64,000 nt of DNA from Candidatus Desulfofervidaceae bacterium (GCA_027064585.1 JAMOPI010000031.1:17032-81031), one strand, 5' to 3'. Positions 28,046 to 38,364 are shown, counted from the first letter of the stretch. Notes: generated from the letters alone by a model not told the origin. Program-made: numbers and translations.

Positions 28046-29512
28046 TTACTTTTCTCTTAAAAGTTCCACCATCGTCCTTACAGGCACGCCCGTGGCCCCT
28101 TCGGCATAATACTTCCAAGGCTTTTCTAAAAAGGCTGGGCCAGCGATATCCAAGTGCACCCAGTTTTTCACCTCTTCTCCGACAAATTCTTTAAGGAAAA
28201 GGGCGGCGGTAATAGCCCCGCCATAGCGAGAGCCTACATTCTTTATGTCGGCAAAAGTGCTTTTTAGTTCTTCTTTTAGGTCATCATCCAAAGGTAGTTG
28301 CCAAAATTTCTCTCCAGTTTTTTCTCCCAGGGCCTTTATCTTGGCTGCCAATTCTTCCTGTGGGGTAAAGATACCAGTGGTAAATCTTCCTAAGGCCACC
28401 ATGCAGGCCCCGGTTAGGGTAGCCATATCAATCATGATATCCGGCTTAAGGGCAGAACCATAGATAAGGGCATCGGCTAAAATCAATCTGCCTTCAGCAT
28501 CAGTATTGGCAATCTCAACACCCTTGCCGTTTTTATAAACAATAATATCATCTGGCCGAAAGGCATTTCCACCAGGCATGTTTTCAGCCGTCGGGATGAG
28601 GCCATGCACTTCTACATCCAATTTTAATTCAGCCACGGCCTTCATAATGCCCAAGACAGCACAGGCACCGGCCTTGTCGCATTTCATTGTTTTCATATAT
28701 TGCTCTGGCTTTATGTCCAGTCCACCGCTGTCAAAGGTAATACCCTTTCCGATAAACACTACCCGTTTGCTGGGGTTTTGCGGTTTATAGACAAGGTGAA
28801 TAAACCGTGGGGGATGGGCACTACCCTGACCTACGGCCAGAATGCCATGCATCTTTTCTGCCTTAAGACGTTCTTCGTCATAAACGGTGCATTCTAAACC
28901 ATATTTTTCTGCCAGTTTTTGGGCAATTTCAGCCAAATCCGCTGGTTTAATCACATTGCCTGGTTCATTGACAATGTTCCTGGTAAAGTTAGCTGCTTCG
29001 GCCAATTTTTGGCCAAGCTCAAGCCAATTTTTTAGCTTTTCTTCTCCCAATATCTTTACTTTTTCTATCTTTACCTCATCTTCTTTCTTTTTGTATTTAT
29101 CAAACTGATAATCACCTAACTCTACGCCTTCTGCTAGGGCCTTGGCTGTTTCGTCGCCTAAGGTTTCTTCTCCTAAAAGCTCAAAACACACCTCTTTATG
29201 CCGCAGTTCCTTGGCCTTTTTTAGACCTGCGGCCGCTGCCTGCCGCACGGTATCAAGACTTAGCTTTTCTTTTTCTCCTAAGCCGACCATAATGATATTT
29301 TTAAACTTTACCTCTTTATGCCCAGGCATAAAAACACACTCGCCTACCTCAGCCTTAAAATGAATATCCTTTAAAAAGTCCTTTAAAAGGGAAGACATCT
29401 TTTCATCTATTCTGGCGGCTACCGGGCTTAAAACTTGCTCTTGATACACCCCAACAACCAATGCCTCGCCTTGTAGGGAATTTATATCTTTTCCTATAAC
29501 CTGGAACTCCAC
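28046..29512 (-). CDS. pepA: Leucyl aminopeptidase (M17)
   Basis: 488 aa cytosolic dimetal exopeptidase. The signature NTDAEGRLILADAL is exact, and the metal-binding KGITFDSGGLDIKP and catalytic Lys context GKGITFDSGG are intact. Full length with an N-terminal macro-like domain. It starts 21 bases after the Uma2 gene in a same-strand run from gatC to the regulator. Confidence 0.96.
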   Translation of the reverse strand: MEFQVIGKDINSLQGEALVVGVYQEQVLSPVAARIDEKMSSLLKDFLKDIHFKAEVGECVFMPGHKEVKFKNIIMVGLGEKEKLSLDTVRQAAAAGLKKAKELRHKEVCFELLGEETLGDETAKALAEGVELGDYQFDKYKKKEDEVKIEKVKILGEEKLKNWLELGQKLAEAANFTRNIVNEPGNVIKPADLAEIAQKLAEKYGLECTVYDEERLKAEKMHGILAVGQGSAHPPRFIHLVYKPQNPSKRVVFIGKGITFDSGGLDIKPEQYMKTMKCDKAGACAVLGIMKAVAELKLDVEVHGLIPTAENMPGGNAFRPDDIIVYKNGKGVEIANTDAEGRLILADALIYGSALKPDIMIDMATLTGACMVALGRFTTGIFTPQEELAAKIKALGEKTGEKFWQLPLDDDLKEELKSTFADIKNVGSRYGGAITAALFLKEFVGEEVKNWVHLDIAGPAFLEKPWKYYAEGATGVPVRTMVELLREK

Positions 29513-29533
29513 CGTTACCCTCCTATTTGTTTT

Positions 29534-30091
29534 TTATGTAAAAATCTCTTCAACTTCAAAATCTATCTCACAACCATTGATTTCAAAAACAAACCTTCCC
29601 TGCCTTTTAAAAGTTGCTTGTTTTTCATACTTTTTGTTTTTTAACTGGAAAACCTCCACTATCTCCTCATCAGGATCAACCAGGACATAATATTTAACAC
29701 CTGCATCCTGATAGAGATTAAATTTCAAAACTTTATCTTTACTTCTTGTAGAGGAAGAAAGCACTTCAAAGATTAATACAGGTGCTTTAGTTAAAAAGGG
29801 TGCTTTTAATATTTCTTCTATATTTTCAGCACAAACCACCAGATTGTCAGGCTGAACGATTGTATCTCCACTTATTTTCCAATCCACGGGCAAAAGGGCT
29901 TTACAGTGTTTGCAATGTTTAAGCTTCTCATGTAAAAGCCAGGCAATCTTATTACTGACATATTGGTGCCTTAAATGAGGCATGGGTGCCATGGCATAAG
30001 GGATACCCTCTATCAACTCCCATCTTCCTTCCCAACACTGATAATCCTTAAAGGTATAGTGCGGTAAATATTCTTTTTTAAGGATACCCAT
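29534..30091 (-). CDS. Uma2 family protein (DUF820)
   Basis: 185 aa restriction-endonuclease-like fold. WELIEGIPYAMAPMPH, VQPDNLVVCAENIE (PD) and PVLIFEVLSSSTRSKDK (E) form the PD-(D/E)XK-like core. These proteins are abundant in cyanobacteria and some anaerobes; their DNA target and function are unproven. It sits 2 bases downstream of gatA, so it is likely cotranscribed with it. Confidence 0.88.
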   Translation of the reverse strand: MGILKKEYLPHYTFKDYQCWEGRWELIEGIPYAMAPMPHLRHQYVSNKIAWLLHEKLKHCKHCKALLPVDWKISGDTIVQPDNLVVCAENIEEILKAPFLTKAPVLIFEVLSSSTRSKDKVLKFNLYQDAGVKYYVLVDPDEEIVEVFQLKNKKYEKQATFKRQGRFVFEINGCEIDFEVEEIFT

Positions 30092-30093
30092 TT

Positions 30094-31545
30094 TTACAAC
30101 TCTGGCTTCTCCTTCATTCCCAACGCCTGCTCAAATTGATAGGCCACTTTAAATAGTTCTACTTCACTAAAATGCGGCCCAATAATTTGCAGACCTATCG
30201 GCAGCCTGTCCTTACTTAAACCGCCTGGTAAAGAAATGGCCGGAACCCCTGCTAAGTTGATGGGAATGGTATAAATATCAGAGAGATACATCTGTAACGG
30301 ATCATCCGTCTTTTCCCCAATCTTAAAGGCAGGGGTAGGAGAAACCGGGGTAATAATAAAATCACACTGTTTAAAGGCATTTAAGAAGTCCTCTTTTATC
30401 AATGTCCTTACCTGCGAGGCCTTTTTGTAATAGGCATCGTAATAACCTGCCGAAAGGACATAGGTGCCTAGCATAATCCGTCTTTTTACCTCTGGTCCAA
30501 ATCCTTTAGAGCGGGTTTGACAATACATGTCAATCAAGTTACCTGCCTCTTTATCTCTAAAACCGTATTTTACGCCGTCATAACGGGCGAGGTTAGAGCT
30601 GGCCTCAGCCGGGGCAATGATGTAATAGACGGCAACGGCATATTCAAGATGAGGCAAGGAAACCTCTATTACCTCTGCACCCAGGTCAGAAAAGATTTGA
30701 ATGTTCCTTTCTAATGTCGTCTTTACCTCTTCTTCCAACCCTTCACCAAATGCCTCTTTAGGCACACCAATTTTTATTCCTTTGATCTCTTCACCTATCT
30801 TTTGCGCATAATCCTTTTTTTCTAACGGCGCAGACGTAGAATCATAGGGATCATGCCCGGCAATGGCACTTAAAAGAATGGCGGCATCCCTTACATCCTT
30901 GGCCAAGGGACCAATTTGATCAAGGGACGAGGCAAAGGCCACCAGGCCAAAACGGGAAACACAACCATAAGTAGGTTTTACCCCCACAACGCCACAAAAG
31001 CCCGCCGGCTGTCTGATGGAACCACCTGTATCCGAACCCAAGGCGGCGATACACTCATCCGCCGCCACGGCTGCTGCCGAACCACCAGATGACCCCCCTG
31101 GCACACGGTCTAAGTCCCAAGGATTATGCGTAATCTGAAAGGCCGAGTTTTCGGTGGATGAACCCATGGCAAACTCATCCATATTGGTCTTGCCCACCAT
31201 TACTGCCCCTTCGGCCTTTAAGGCCTTTATTACCGTGGCGTCATAAGGGGGAACAAAGTTTTCTAGCATCTTGGATGCACAGGTTGTTTTTATGCCTTCA
31301 GTACAGATATTGTCCTTTATGGCCAAGGAAATGCCGGTTAAAGGAGAGACCTCTCCTTTTAAAATTTTCTTTTCGGCCTCTTCTGCCTGTTTTAAGGCTA
31401 ATTCCTTGGTCAAAGAAAGATAGGCCTTGACCTTATCCTCTACCGCCTCAATACGTTTAAATACATCTTCTACGATTTCTTGGGGGCGAATTTCTTTTTT
31501 CACAAGCAAGTCGTGCAGTTCATGTATAGTCTTTGCCGCGAGCAT
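30094..31545 (-). CDS. gatA: Glutamyl/aspartyl-tRNA amidotransferase subunit A
   Basis: Amidase that releases ammonia from glutamine for transamidation of Glu-tRNA(Gln)/Asp-tRNA(Asn). Ser-cisSer-Lys triad: Lys in LAIKDNI, and Sers in [14 protein letters not shown] and [11 protein letters not shown]. At 483 aa it is full length, 13 bases after gatC. gatB is not in the window. GltX in this window may be the non-discriminating partner (inference). Confidence 0.97.
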   Translation of the reverse strand: MLAAKTIHELHDLLVKKEIRPQEIVEDVFKRIEAVEDKVKAYLSLTKELALKQAEEAEKKILKGEVSPLTGISLAIKDNICTEGIKTTCASKMLENFVPPYDATVIKALKAEGAVMVGKTNMDEFAMGSSTENSAFQITHNPWDLDRVPGGSSGGSAAAVAADECIAALGSDTGGSIRQPAGFCGVVGVKPTYGCVSRFGLVAFASSLDQIGPLAKDVRDAAILLSAIAGHDPYDSTSAPLEKKDYAQKIGEEIKGIKIGVPKEAFGEGLEEEVKTTLERNIQIFSDLGAEVIEVSLPHLEYAVAVYYIIAPAEASSNLARYDGVKYGFRDKEAGNLIDMYCQTRSKGFGPEVKRRIMLGTYVLSAGYYDAYYKKASQVRTLIKEDFLNAFKQCDFIITPVSPTPAFKIGEKTDDPLQMYLSDIYTIPINLAGVPAISLPGGLSKDRLPIGLQIIGPHFSEVELFKVAYQFEQALGMKEKPEL

Positions 31546-31558
31546 TTTCTCCTCCTTC

Positions 31559-31846
31559 TTAATTAATCACCCGGGGCACCACGAACATATCTTTATCAGC
31601 CTGTGGGGCATTGGCCAATACCTTTTGGGTGGCAAGGGATGGTTTTACCTTGTCTTCCCGCATAACATTCGTCAACTCTAAGGCGTGATATGTCGGTTTA
31701 ACATGTTGGGTATTCAGTTCATTTAGTTTTTCCATATAAAGCAAAATCTGATTGAGTTGTTCGGTGAAAAGCTCCATTTCTTTTTCCGAAAAGGAAAGCC
31801 TGGCCAATTTGGCCACATGGGCAACCTCGGCCTTAGTAATTTTCAT
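31559..31846 (-). CDS. gatC: Glutamyl/aspartyl-tRNA amidotransferase subunit C
   Basis: 95 aa, normal length. [18 protein letters not shown] and a C-terminal [10 protein letters not shown]...VLANAP segment match GatC, the belt that stabilises GatAB. First gene of the gatC-gatA-uma2-pepA-SDR-regulator run; AGGAG precedes the start. Confidence 0.95.
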   Translation of the reverse strand: MKITKAEVAHVAKLARLSFSEKEMELFTEQLNQILLYMEKLNELNTQHVKPTYHALELTNVMREDKVKPSLATQKVLANAPQADKDMFVVPRVIN

Positions 31847-31953
31847 GCCTACCTCCTGTGTAGAAAGGATTTATTACATTAATGCTTGGGATTTAACACA
31901 AAAAATCTTACGATGCAAGGCATTGAAAGAGGCTGTTTGAAAATTGAACATTG

Positions 31954-32315
31954 ACCCAAAATCAGCGATTGATTTATAGTATTCCGTAAAAATTGATGAG
32001 TTTCCCTTCCTCCTTACTTACAGAAATTATACGCCAAGACCTCGTTAGGTGGTCAAGGGTCTACGCTCGCTGCTCGCTGTGGACCTGCGCCAAAGGCGCA
32101 GGCTGCGCCCTTCGGGCTTGCCCTTGACCACACTCGGCCTTGGCCAAAAAAGAAGTTGTGAAAGGAGGAAAGGGGAAAAAGAAAATTTTCCTTTTTCCTT
32201 CCAGCCTCAAATAAAAAGTCAGCGCCGAAGCGAGCGAGGTCAAGGCAGTCGTCAGCCACCCGCAGGGCTTGGCCTTGACCGCAAAGTGAGCGGAGGCGCT
32301 ATAATTATGATTGGG
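31954..32315 (-). repeat. MITE-like element, long form (E)
   Basis: Starts with CCCAAAATCAGCGATTG, like the terminal repeats of the IS remnants, and ends near ATAATTATGATTGGG. Its body is GC-rich with several inverted CGCAGG-type stems, unlike the AT-rich surroundings, and holds no plausible gene. The reverse complement of a shorter version occurs at 51364-51577. The long form has ~150 bases more, lying between direct repeats GGGCTTG(G/C)CCTTGACC at 32114-32129 and 32265-32280. Confidence 0.8.
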
Positions 32316-32400
32316 CCTTGGAAGGGAAAAAGGTCTCCACAAATTACATAGAATTATGCGGTTAACTATATTTTTCAAGCAGCCTCAGGCATCCCAATCC

Positions 32401-33681
32401 TTAGGAAACCTTTTTCACCCGCAGTTTTAACCCTTCTACGCCAATTACTTCTATCGTTTCATCCTTCTTAATTTCTTCTTCACTTTCTGCATTCCAAAGT
32501 TCACCATGAACAAAGGCCCTACCAATCTTTCCTGGAAGAATCTCAGTCAGTGCCCTACCCTTTTCCCCAATAAGGGCCTCTAATCCGCTTTTTATTTTTG
32601 TCCTTTGCGCCTTAACGACAAGGGATAACACCCCGATAAAGAAGAGAGAAATAAAGGTAAGGGTGGTAATCAGGGTTGTCCAAGAAAGGCGCAGGTACTT
32701 AGGGGCATGGTGAAAAAGCATGATGGAGCCAAGGGTATAACAAAAGAGGGCCGCCACGGTCAGGAGACCATAGCTTGTAATTTTAAGTTCCAGGATAAAA
32801 AAGATAATCCCTAAGACAATAAGAAGAATACCAGCATAACTTACCGGTAGGATCTGAAAGGCAAAGAAGGCTAGCACCAAAGAAATGGCACCTACCACTC
32901 CAGGCAGAATTACCCCTGGATGGGCTAATTCAAAATAAAGCCCAGCCAGACCAATCATCATGAGGAGGTAGGCAATCTCAGGATTGCTCAATATGCGTAG
33001 GATGTCATACCGAAGCCCACCCTTTAAGACAACAACCTGAGCATTTTTGGTATGCAATGTCTTTTTCCCTGTTTCTAAATTGACTGTCTTTCCATCAATC
33101 TTTTCAAGAAGATCGGCCAAGTTATCGGCCATCAAATCAATTACCTTGGCCTTTAAGGCCTCTTTAGCGGTTAAGGAAACACTTTCACGCACCATCTTGG
33201 CTACTACCTTGGCATTACGATGGCGTTTATCGGCAATACTGCGCACATAGGCCACCATATCGTTGACAATCTTTTTCTGCATTTCCTTAGGAATTTTCTT
33301 CCTGGCCAAGTTCACTGGATGGGCTGCCCCAATATTAGTACCAGGGGCCATAGCGGCAATGTGGGCGGCTAAAGTAATAATGGCCCCAGCCGAAGCGGCC
33401 TTGGCCCCACTAGGGGCAACATAAACCACGATAGGCACAGGGCTGTTTAAGATCATCTTAATAATCTTTTGCATGGAATTGGCCAGTCCCCCAGGGGTAT
33501 CTAGTTCAATGATAAGGCACTCGGCTTCCTTTTGTTTTGCTTGTAAAATGGCCGTATCTATTAAGTCTGCGACCGCAGGTGAAATAATCTCTTCTACCCT
33601 AACCAAACATACTTCCTTGGCCCAAGTTAAAGAAGAAAAGAGGAAAAGCAAAAGACAGGAAATAAGAACAATACGTTTCAT
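32401..33681 (-). CDS. NfeD-type membrane-bound serine protease
   Basis: 426 aa. A signal sequence (LISCLLLFLFSSLTWA) precedes a ClpP-like domain with nucleophile Ser in KAASAGAIITLAAH and the ELDTPGG motif. Four or so transmembrane helices follow (about 235-330), then a soluble NfeD OB-fold domain (GRALTEILPGKIGRAFVHGE). This full-length form cleaves membrane proteins, often stomatin-like partners; no stomatin gene is adjacent here. Divergent from gltX. Confidence 0.94.
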   Translation of the reverse strand: MKRIVLISCLLLFLFSSLTWAKEVCLVRVEEIISPAVADLIDTAILQAKQKEAECLIIELDTPGGLANSMQKIIKMILNSPVPIVVYVAPSGAKAASAGAIITLAAHIAAMAPGTNIGAAHPVNLARKKIPKEMQKKIVNDMVAYVRSIADKRHRNAKVVAKMVRESVSLTAKEALKAKVIDLMADNLADLLEKIDGKTVNLETGKKTLHTKNAQVVVLKGGLRYDILRILSNPEIAYLLMMIGLAGLYFELAHPGVILPGVVGAISLVLAFFAFQILPVSYAGILLIVLGIIFFILELKITSYGLLTVAALFCYTLGSIMLFHHAPKYLRLSWTTLITTLTFISLFFIGVLSLVVKAQRTKIKSGLEALIGEKGRALTEILPGKIGRAFVHGELWNAESEEEIKKDETIEVIGVEGLKLRVKKVS

Positions 33682-33739
33682 AAACTATATGCTAAACTAA
33701 AGGCAGATAGGGGTCAAGGAAAAATAGATATTTTACATC

Positions 33740-33768
33740 TTGACTTCTTTTCATATCCTATTTAGGAT
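33740..33768 (+). promoter_or_regulatory. Probable promoter of gltX
   Basis: TTGACT (33740-33745) and TAGGAT (33763-33768) are separated by 17 bases, 25 bases ahead of the gltX ATG. The -35 is good, the -10 is weaker. It also reads away from the divergent nfeD gene. Confidence 0.5.
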
Positions 33769-33793
33769 TGCCCCAAAACACTGAGGTAGAAAA

Positions 33794-35194
33794 ATGAATT
33801 TAAGAGTCCGTTTTGCCCCAAGTCCTACAGGAAGTTTACACCTAGGCAATGCCCGCACGGCCATCTTTAACTGGCTCTTTGCCCGCCATCATAAAGGGCA
33901 GTTTGTCCTGCGTATAGAGGATACAGATAGAGAACGCTCTAAGCCTGAATACGAAGTCCAATTGATAGAAAGCCTTAAGTGGCTTGGTCTTGATTGGGAT
34001 GAAGGACCGGATAAAGGAGGGCCCTTTGGACCGTATCGGCAGTCAGAACGATTGGAAATTTATCAAGAATATGTTCAGAGATTGCTAAAAGAAGGCAAGG
34101 CCTATTATTGTTACTGCAGCCAAGAGGAACTTGAAGCTGAAAGAAGGCAGTGTCTAGCCAAAGGCATTCCGCCTAGATATTCCGGCAAGTGCCGTGAGCT
34201 AACTGAAAGACAAAGGCAACAATACGAAAAAGAAGGCCGCCGTCCAGCCATTAGGTTTAGGGTGCCAGATGAAGTAGTGGAGTTTGAGGATTTAATCAAA
34301 GGCAAGATGCGTTTTTATGCTGGGGATATTGGTGATTTTATTATCGTGCGGTCAAATGGACTACCTGCCTACAACTTTGCCGTGGTCATAGACGATGCCT
34401 TTATGCAGATCACGCACGTGATAAGGGGAGAAGACCATCTGGCCAATACGGCCTGCCAGCTTTTGCTTTATGAGGCCCTTAATCTCACGCCTCCTAAATT
34501 TGCCCATCATCCCCTACTCTTAGCCCCAGACCGAACAAAGTTGAGCAAACGCCACGGAGCGGTTTCGGTGGAAGAATACAAAAAAGAAGGCTTTTTACCC
34601 CAGGCCCTCCTTTTTTATCTGACCACACTGGGTAGTGGTGCCCAAAAGGAGATATGGGACAAAGACACCCTTATTGAACGGTTTGACCTGAAAATGACGG
34701 GAAAAGGCAACGTGATTTTTGACAGAAATCAGCTTTTGTGGGTAAACAGACAATTCTTACGGTCATTACCCATAGAAACCATTGCAAATTACGCTAAAGA
34801 CTTTGTGCCAGAAAAGACAGATAATAAAACCCTTAAAGATTTTCTTGGTCTTATTCGGGAAAATATTGCTACCCTTAGCGAAATTTCTACCTTTTGGCCG
34901 GTATTTAATCAGCCTGAAATAAACCTCAGTGAAGAAGCTATTTCTACCTTAAAAGAAGAAGCTGCCCAGATGGTCATTAAACTCTTTTATGGAGCCCTTG
35001 AGAGTGGCCGTTCTGATTATGAAAGTATTTTAAAAGAAATACAGCAAAAAACAGGTCTAAAAGGGCGCAAACTATTGTTTCCCTTGCGTCTTGCCCTTAC
35101 TAGTCAAAAAAGCGGCCCGCAATTACATCAAATCTTAGAGTATCTCCCTAGGGAATGGATAAAATTACGGCTTAAACAGGCATTTTTTGCTTAA
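33794..35194 (+). CDS. gltX: Glutamyl-tRNA synthetase
   Basis: Class I synthetase, 466 aa. HIGH variant GSLHLGNARTA and KMSKS variant KLSKRHGAVS are intact; the zinc-finger region CYCSQEELEAER is present. Presence of gatA and gatC suggests it may also charge tRNA-Gln (non-discriminating), which is inference. Its 3' end overlaps the convergent mtaD by 23 bases. Confidence 0.97.
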   Translation: MNLRVRFAPSPTGSLHLGNARTAIFNWLFARHHKGQFVLRIEDTDRERSKPEYEVQLIESLKWLGLDWDEGPDKGGPFGPYRQSERLEIYQEYVQRLLKEGKAYYCYCSQEELEAERRQCLAKGIPPRYSGKCRELTERQRQQYEKEGRRPAIRFRVPDEVVEFEDLIKGKMRFYAGDIGDFIIVRSNGLPAYNFAVVIDDAFMQITHVIRGEDHLANTACQLLLYEALNLTPPKFAHHPLLLAPDRTKLSKRHGAVSVEEYKKEGFLPQALLFYLTTLGSGAQKEIWDKDTLIERFDLKMTGKGNVIFDRNQLLWVNRQFLRSLPIETIANYAKDFVPEKTDNKTLKDFLGLIRENIATLSEISTFWPVFNQPEINLSEEAISTLKEEAAQMVIKLFYGALESGRSDYESILKEIQQKTGLKGRKLLFPLRLALTSQKSGPQLHQILEYLPREWIKLRLKQAFFA

Positions 35195-36497
35195 CCTTTT
35201 GCTTTACCTGTTCAGCAATTTTTAACACATGTCTTTTTATTATTTCAGTATCAAAACTAATAGGCCTTCTTTCTTCTAGCACGATTTTTCCATTTATGAT
35301 AACAGTCTCTACATCGGCCCCATGCACGGCATAAACCAGATGTGAATACGGATCATAAAGAGGAAAAAGATGCGGTTGTTTAGGATCAAGAATAATGATA
35401 TCGGCTAAGGTCCCTTCTTTTAGCCGGCCAGTATTAAGCTTAAACATCTGGGCAGGAATCGTCGTAGCCATTTTTAAAACACTCTTGGCAGGCATCACCG
35501 TCGGATCAAGCTGAATGCCTTTATGTATCTTGGCCGCGGTATCCATTTCTTGAAACATATCTAGATTATTATTGCTGGCTGGCCCATCAGTGCCAAGGGC
35601 AACCGGAATGTCTTGACTTAAAAGCCTAGGCACCGGACAAAGACCAGAGGCCAACTTGAGATTGCTCTCTGGATTGTGGACCACTCCCACCCCGGTGTCT
35701 TTTATGATTTTTATCTCTTCTTCGGTTAGCCAATTGGCATGAATGATAATAGTGTTTTCATCTAAAATACCTAAGCTATGCAAATAGGCCACCGGTGTAA
35801 GTCCATGTTCTTTTTTGATTTGTTCTACTTCCCAATTCGTTTCGGCTACATGGATAAAGAGAAAAGTCTCATAAGCCTTGGTCAACTCCTTGGCCTGTTT
35901 TAGCGTCTCGGCTGAACAGGTGTAAGGAGCATGTGTAAATACGGCTGGAATAATAAGCTCTGAACATCCCTGCCATTTTTGTAAAAAGAGCTTTGCCTGG
36001 GCAATATTTTCTTTGGGATCTGGCACACCAGGGGCAGGAAAGTCAATTACTCCCTGCGCTAGCACTGCCCTTATGCCTAAATCCATACACGCCCTTACGG
36101 CCCCATCTTCACAGAAATAACCATCAGCAAAACAAGTAGTCCCACTTAAAAGCATCTCCCAACCGGCCAGCATTGTGCCCCAATAGACAAATTCTTCATT
36201 GACCAGAGCGCGTTCGGCTGGAAAGATGTATTCATGTAACCATTTATCCAAGGGCAGATCATCGGCCAATCCTCGTAAAAGGCTCATGGCTGCATGGTTA
36301 TGGGCATTTATCAGCCCAGGCATAACTAACTTATCCGTGGCCTTAATGACCTTCTTGGCAGATTGCAAGTACTTTTCAGGAGGTTCTCCCTTACCTATAT
36401 ACACAATCTGATTGTCTTTTAAGAAAATACATCCCTTTTCTATCCACCCTTCATCGTTAAGGGTTAAAAGCATGGCATCATAAACAAGAATATCCAT
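35172..36497 (-). CDS. mtaD: 5-methylthioadenosine/S-adenosylhomocysteine deaminase
   Basis: Amidohydrolase of 441 aa that deaminates MTA/SAH or related adenosines for nucleoside salvage. Metal ligands: HNHAAMSLLRG (HxH), His in THAPYTCS and FIHVAETNWE, and Asp in GTDGPASNNNLD. It is downstream of rimI after a 130-base gap. SAM by-product recycling fits an enzyme set for radical SAM and methyl-transfer chemistry. Confidence 0.92.
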   Translation of the reverse strand: MDILVYDAMLLTLNDEGWIEKGCIFLKDNQIVYIGKGEPPEKYLQSAKKVIKATDKLVMPGLINAHNHAAMSLLRGLADDLPLDKWLHEYIFPAERALVNEEFVYWGTMLAGWEMLLSGTTCFADGYFCEDGAVRACMDLGIRAVLAQGVIDFPAPGVPDPKENIAQAKLFLQKWQGCSELIIPAVFTHAPYTCSAETLKQAKELTKAYETFLFIHVAETNWEVEQIKKEHGLTPVAYLHSLGILDENTIIIHANWLTEEEIKIIKDTGVGVVHNPESNLKLASGLCPVPRLLSQDIPVALGTDGPASNNNLDMFQEMDTAAKIHKGIQLDPTVMPAKSVLKMATTIPAQMFKLNTGRLKEGTLADIIILDPKQPHLFPLYDPYSHLVYAVHGADVETVIINGKIVLEERRPISFDTEIIKRHVLKIAEQVKQKVKQKMPV

Positions 36498-36627
36498 TGC
36501 CTATTCTCCTTAAGAGGGAATTTGGGTATAAGGAGTTAACACATCTTCAGACAAAGGGCAAGAAGTCTGTTTGGTAAAAGGTGTGGAGTAAATGAGTACC
36601 TCCCATCTACGTATTAGGGAAAAATCG

Positions 36628-37086
36628 TCATTTAGCTTTATTTTTTAGCTTCAGCTCCATCAAAATGGCATCTTCGCCTGTATCATGATAATATCGTGGT
36701 CTTCTTCCTATCTTTTTAAAACCAAATTTATGATAGAAATTGATGGCCCGGTGGTTAGAGGCTCGGACCTCAAGGCCTACCCATTTTAATCCCCTTTGGC
36801 GGGCATAGGATAAGACCTTTTCTAGCAAACGGCTACCAATTCCTTGCCCTTGAAATGCCTTTTTTACGGCAAAATTTAAGATGTGCATTTCGTCCCAAAG
36901 TACCCAGAAGCAAATGAAGCCTAGGACTGTCTGTGTTTGCTTATCCTTAGCCACCCAAAGAGAACTATAAGAATGTTTTAGTTCTTCATAAAAGCTTTCT
37001 TTACTCCAAGGAGTAGAAAAGCATTCCTTTTCTATAGCATAAATTTGATCTATATCTGTCGTCTGGGCCGGAACAATGAGCCACAT
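36628..37086 (-). CDS. rimI: Ribosomal protein S18 alanine N-acetyltransferase
   Basis: GNAT fold, 152 aa. The acetyl-CoA loop is FQGQGIGSRLLEKVL; the family pattern ECFSTPWSKESF at the N-terminus and GLEVRASNHRAINFYHKFGF at the C-terminus match RimI well. The substrate assignment rests on this similarity. It shares one base with the preceding PTS gene stop. Confidence 0.9.
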   Translation of the reverse strand: MWLIVPAQTTDIDQIYAIEKECFSTPWSKESFYEELKHSYSSLWVAKDKQTQTVLGFICFWVLWDEMHILNFAVKKAFQGQGIGSRLLEKVLSYARQRGLKWVGLEVRASNHRAINFYHKFGFKKIGRRPRYYHDTGEDAILMELKLKNKAK

Positions 37087-37481
37087 TATTGGCTTAATTC
37101 TTCACTCGCCAGGATAATGGCGTTACAGGCCTTTTCTTTGACAAAGGCAGCCAAATCTTTCACTCCCAATTCTTCCTGTTTATTAATTGCTCCCAATAGC
37201 ATTGGCAAGTTAACCCCTGTAATCACCTCTACTTCTCCTGGTTCTAAAAAGGAGTAGCTTAGATTAGAAGGAGTGCCACCAAACATATCCGTCAGGATCA
37301 AAACACCCTTTCCTGTATTGACCTTGTCAATCGCCTTAGCAATGGCCTTTCGGAGGTCGTCTATGGCCTCATCCTGTACACTTACAACTTGGACATTTTT
37401 GACCTTACCGCTAATAAAGGTAGCGGCCTCTAATAAGGCCTTGCCTAGATTACAGTGGGTTATAAGTACAATACCTACCAT
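37086..37481 (-). CDS. PTS mannose-type EIIA domain protein
   Basis: 131 aa, the size of a free ManX EIIA domain. The phosphorylatable His9 is in LITHCNLGKALLEA, and LTDMFGGTPSNL is conserved. No EIIB/C/D or sugar genes are nearby; with rapZ and rpoN this resembles a regulatory PTS rather than sugar transport. Five bases from rapZ. Confidence 0.92.
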   Translation of the reverse strand: MVGIVLITHCNLGKALLEAATFISGKVKNVQVVSVQDEAIDDLRKAIAKAIDKVNTGKGVLILTDMFGGTPSNLSYSFLEPGEVEVITGVNLPMLLGAINKQEELGVKDLAAFVKEKACNAIILASEELSQ

Positions 37482-37485
37482 TTTT

Positions 37486-38361
37486 TTACCCCGCTAAGAT
37501 GTCACGGTGTGTTAAGGAAATATCGTATTCATAAGGATTATCTAAACTTCCCTTAAGGGCCTTTGTCAAGGCTTCAGCGACTACCACTGAACGATGTTTA
37601 CCTCCAGTGCAGCCTATGGCGATGTTAAGATAATTTTTACCTTCTCGCTTGTAAAAGGGCAAAAGGAATTGTAATAAGTCAAGAATTTTTTTCAAAAATA
37701 TTTGCATTTCTTCACTTTTCATGACATAATTTCTCACCCTTTCATCTCGTCCATCTAATGCCTTTAACTCTGGCACAAAATAGGGATTAGGTAAAAAACG
37801 CACATCTAACACTAAATCAGCTTCATACGGAAGTCCGTACTTGAAGCCAAAAGAGAAAATATGCACATTCAGGCGCCGAAGAGCTGTCTCTTTGTATCGG
37901 GCCTCTATCCATCGTTTTAGATCATGCACACTGAAAGATGAGGTATCAATAATTTGGGTAGCTAGCTTTCTTATCTCTTGTAGATATTTTCTCTCCTCAA
38001 TAATACTTTCAGTAATACTTTTCCCCTTTTTGGCCAGGGGATGCTTACGCCGTGTTTCTTTGAAGCGGCGAATAATAACTTCATTTTGGGCATCAAAAAA
38101 AAGAATTTCAGGTTTATATCCCCTACTCTCAATCTCCCTTAAAATATCATTTCCCTTTTGGGCAAATTGCTTCTCACGAATATCCATTACCAAAGCAACT
38201 TTATCCACTTTACTTTCACGAACTAGACTTAAAAATTTGGGTAAAAGAAAAAGGGGCAGGTTATCTACGCAAAAAAAGCCTAAGTCCTCAAATGTTTTTA
38301 AGGCCGTGCTTTTACCTGCCCCAGAAGTACCTGTAATAATAACTAATTTAAACTGTTTCAT
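37486..38361 (-). CDS. rapZ: RNase adapter protein / nucleotide-binding P-loop protein
   Basis: 291 aa. Walker A GTSGAGKSTALK, KTFEDLGFFCVDNLP, and the C-terminal GCTGGKHRSV typical of RapZ. In E. coli it controls GlmS synthesis through small RNAs; in this lineage the RNA targets are unknown. It lies between the hpf gene and the PTS EIIA gene, the usual neighbourhood with rpoN. Ends overlap or abut within 3-5 bases. Confidence 0.95.
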   Translation of the reverse strand: MKQFKLVIITGTSGAGKSTALKTFEDLGFFCVDNLPLFLLPKFLSLVRESKVDKVALVMDIREKQFAQKGNDILREIESRGYKPEILFFDAQNEVIIRRFKETRRKHPLAKKGKSITESIIEERKYLQEIRKLATQIIDTSSFSVHDLKRWIEARYKETALRRLNVHIFSFGFKYGLPYEADLVLDVRFLPNPYFVPELKALDGRDERVRNYVMKSEEMQIFLKKILDLLQFLLPFYKREGKNYLNIAIGCTGGKHRSVVVAEALTKALKGSLDNPYEYDISLTHRDILAG

Positions 38362-38364
38362 AGG

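Noticed and set aside
32049..32378. Overlapping ~100-aa frames in the GC-rich element
   Set aside because: Open frames arise from GC-rich inverted repeats; the same sequence with a 150-base deletion elsewhere argues against coding.
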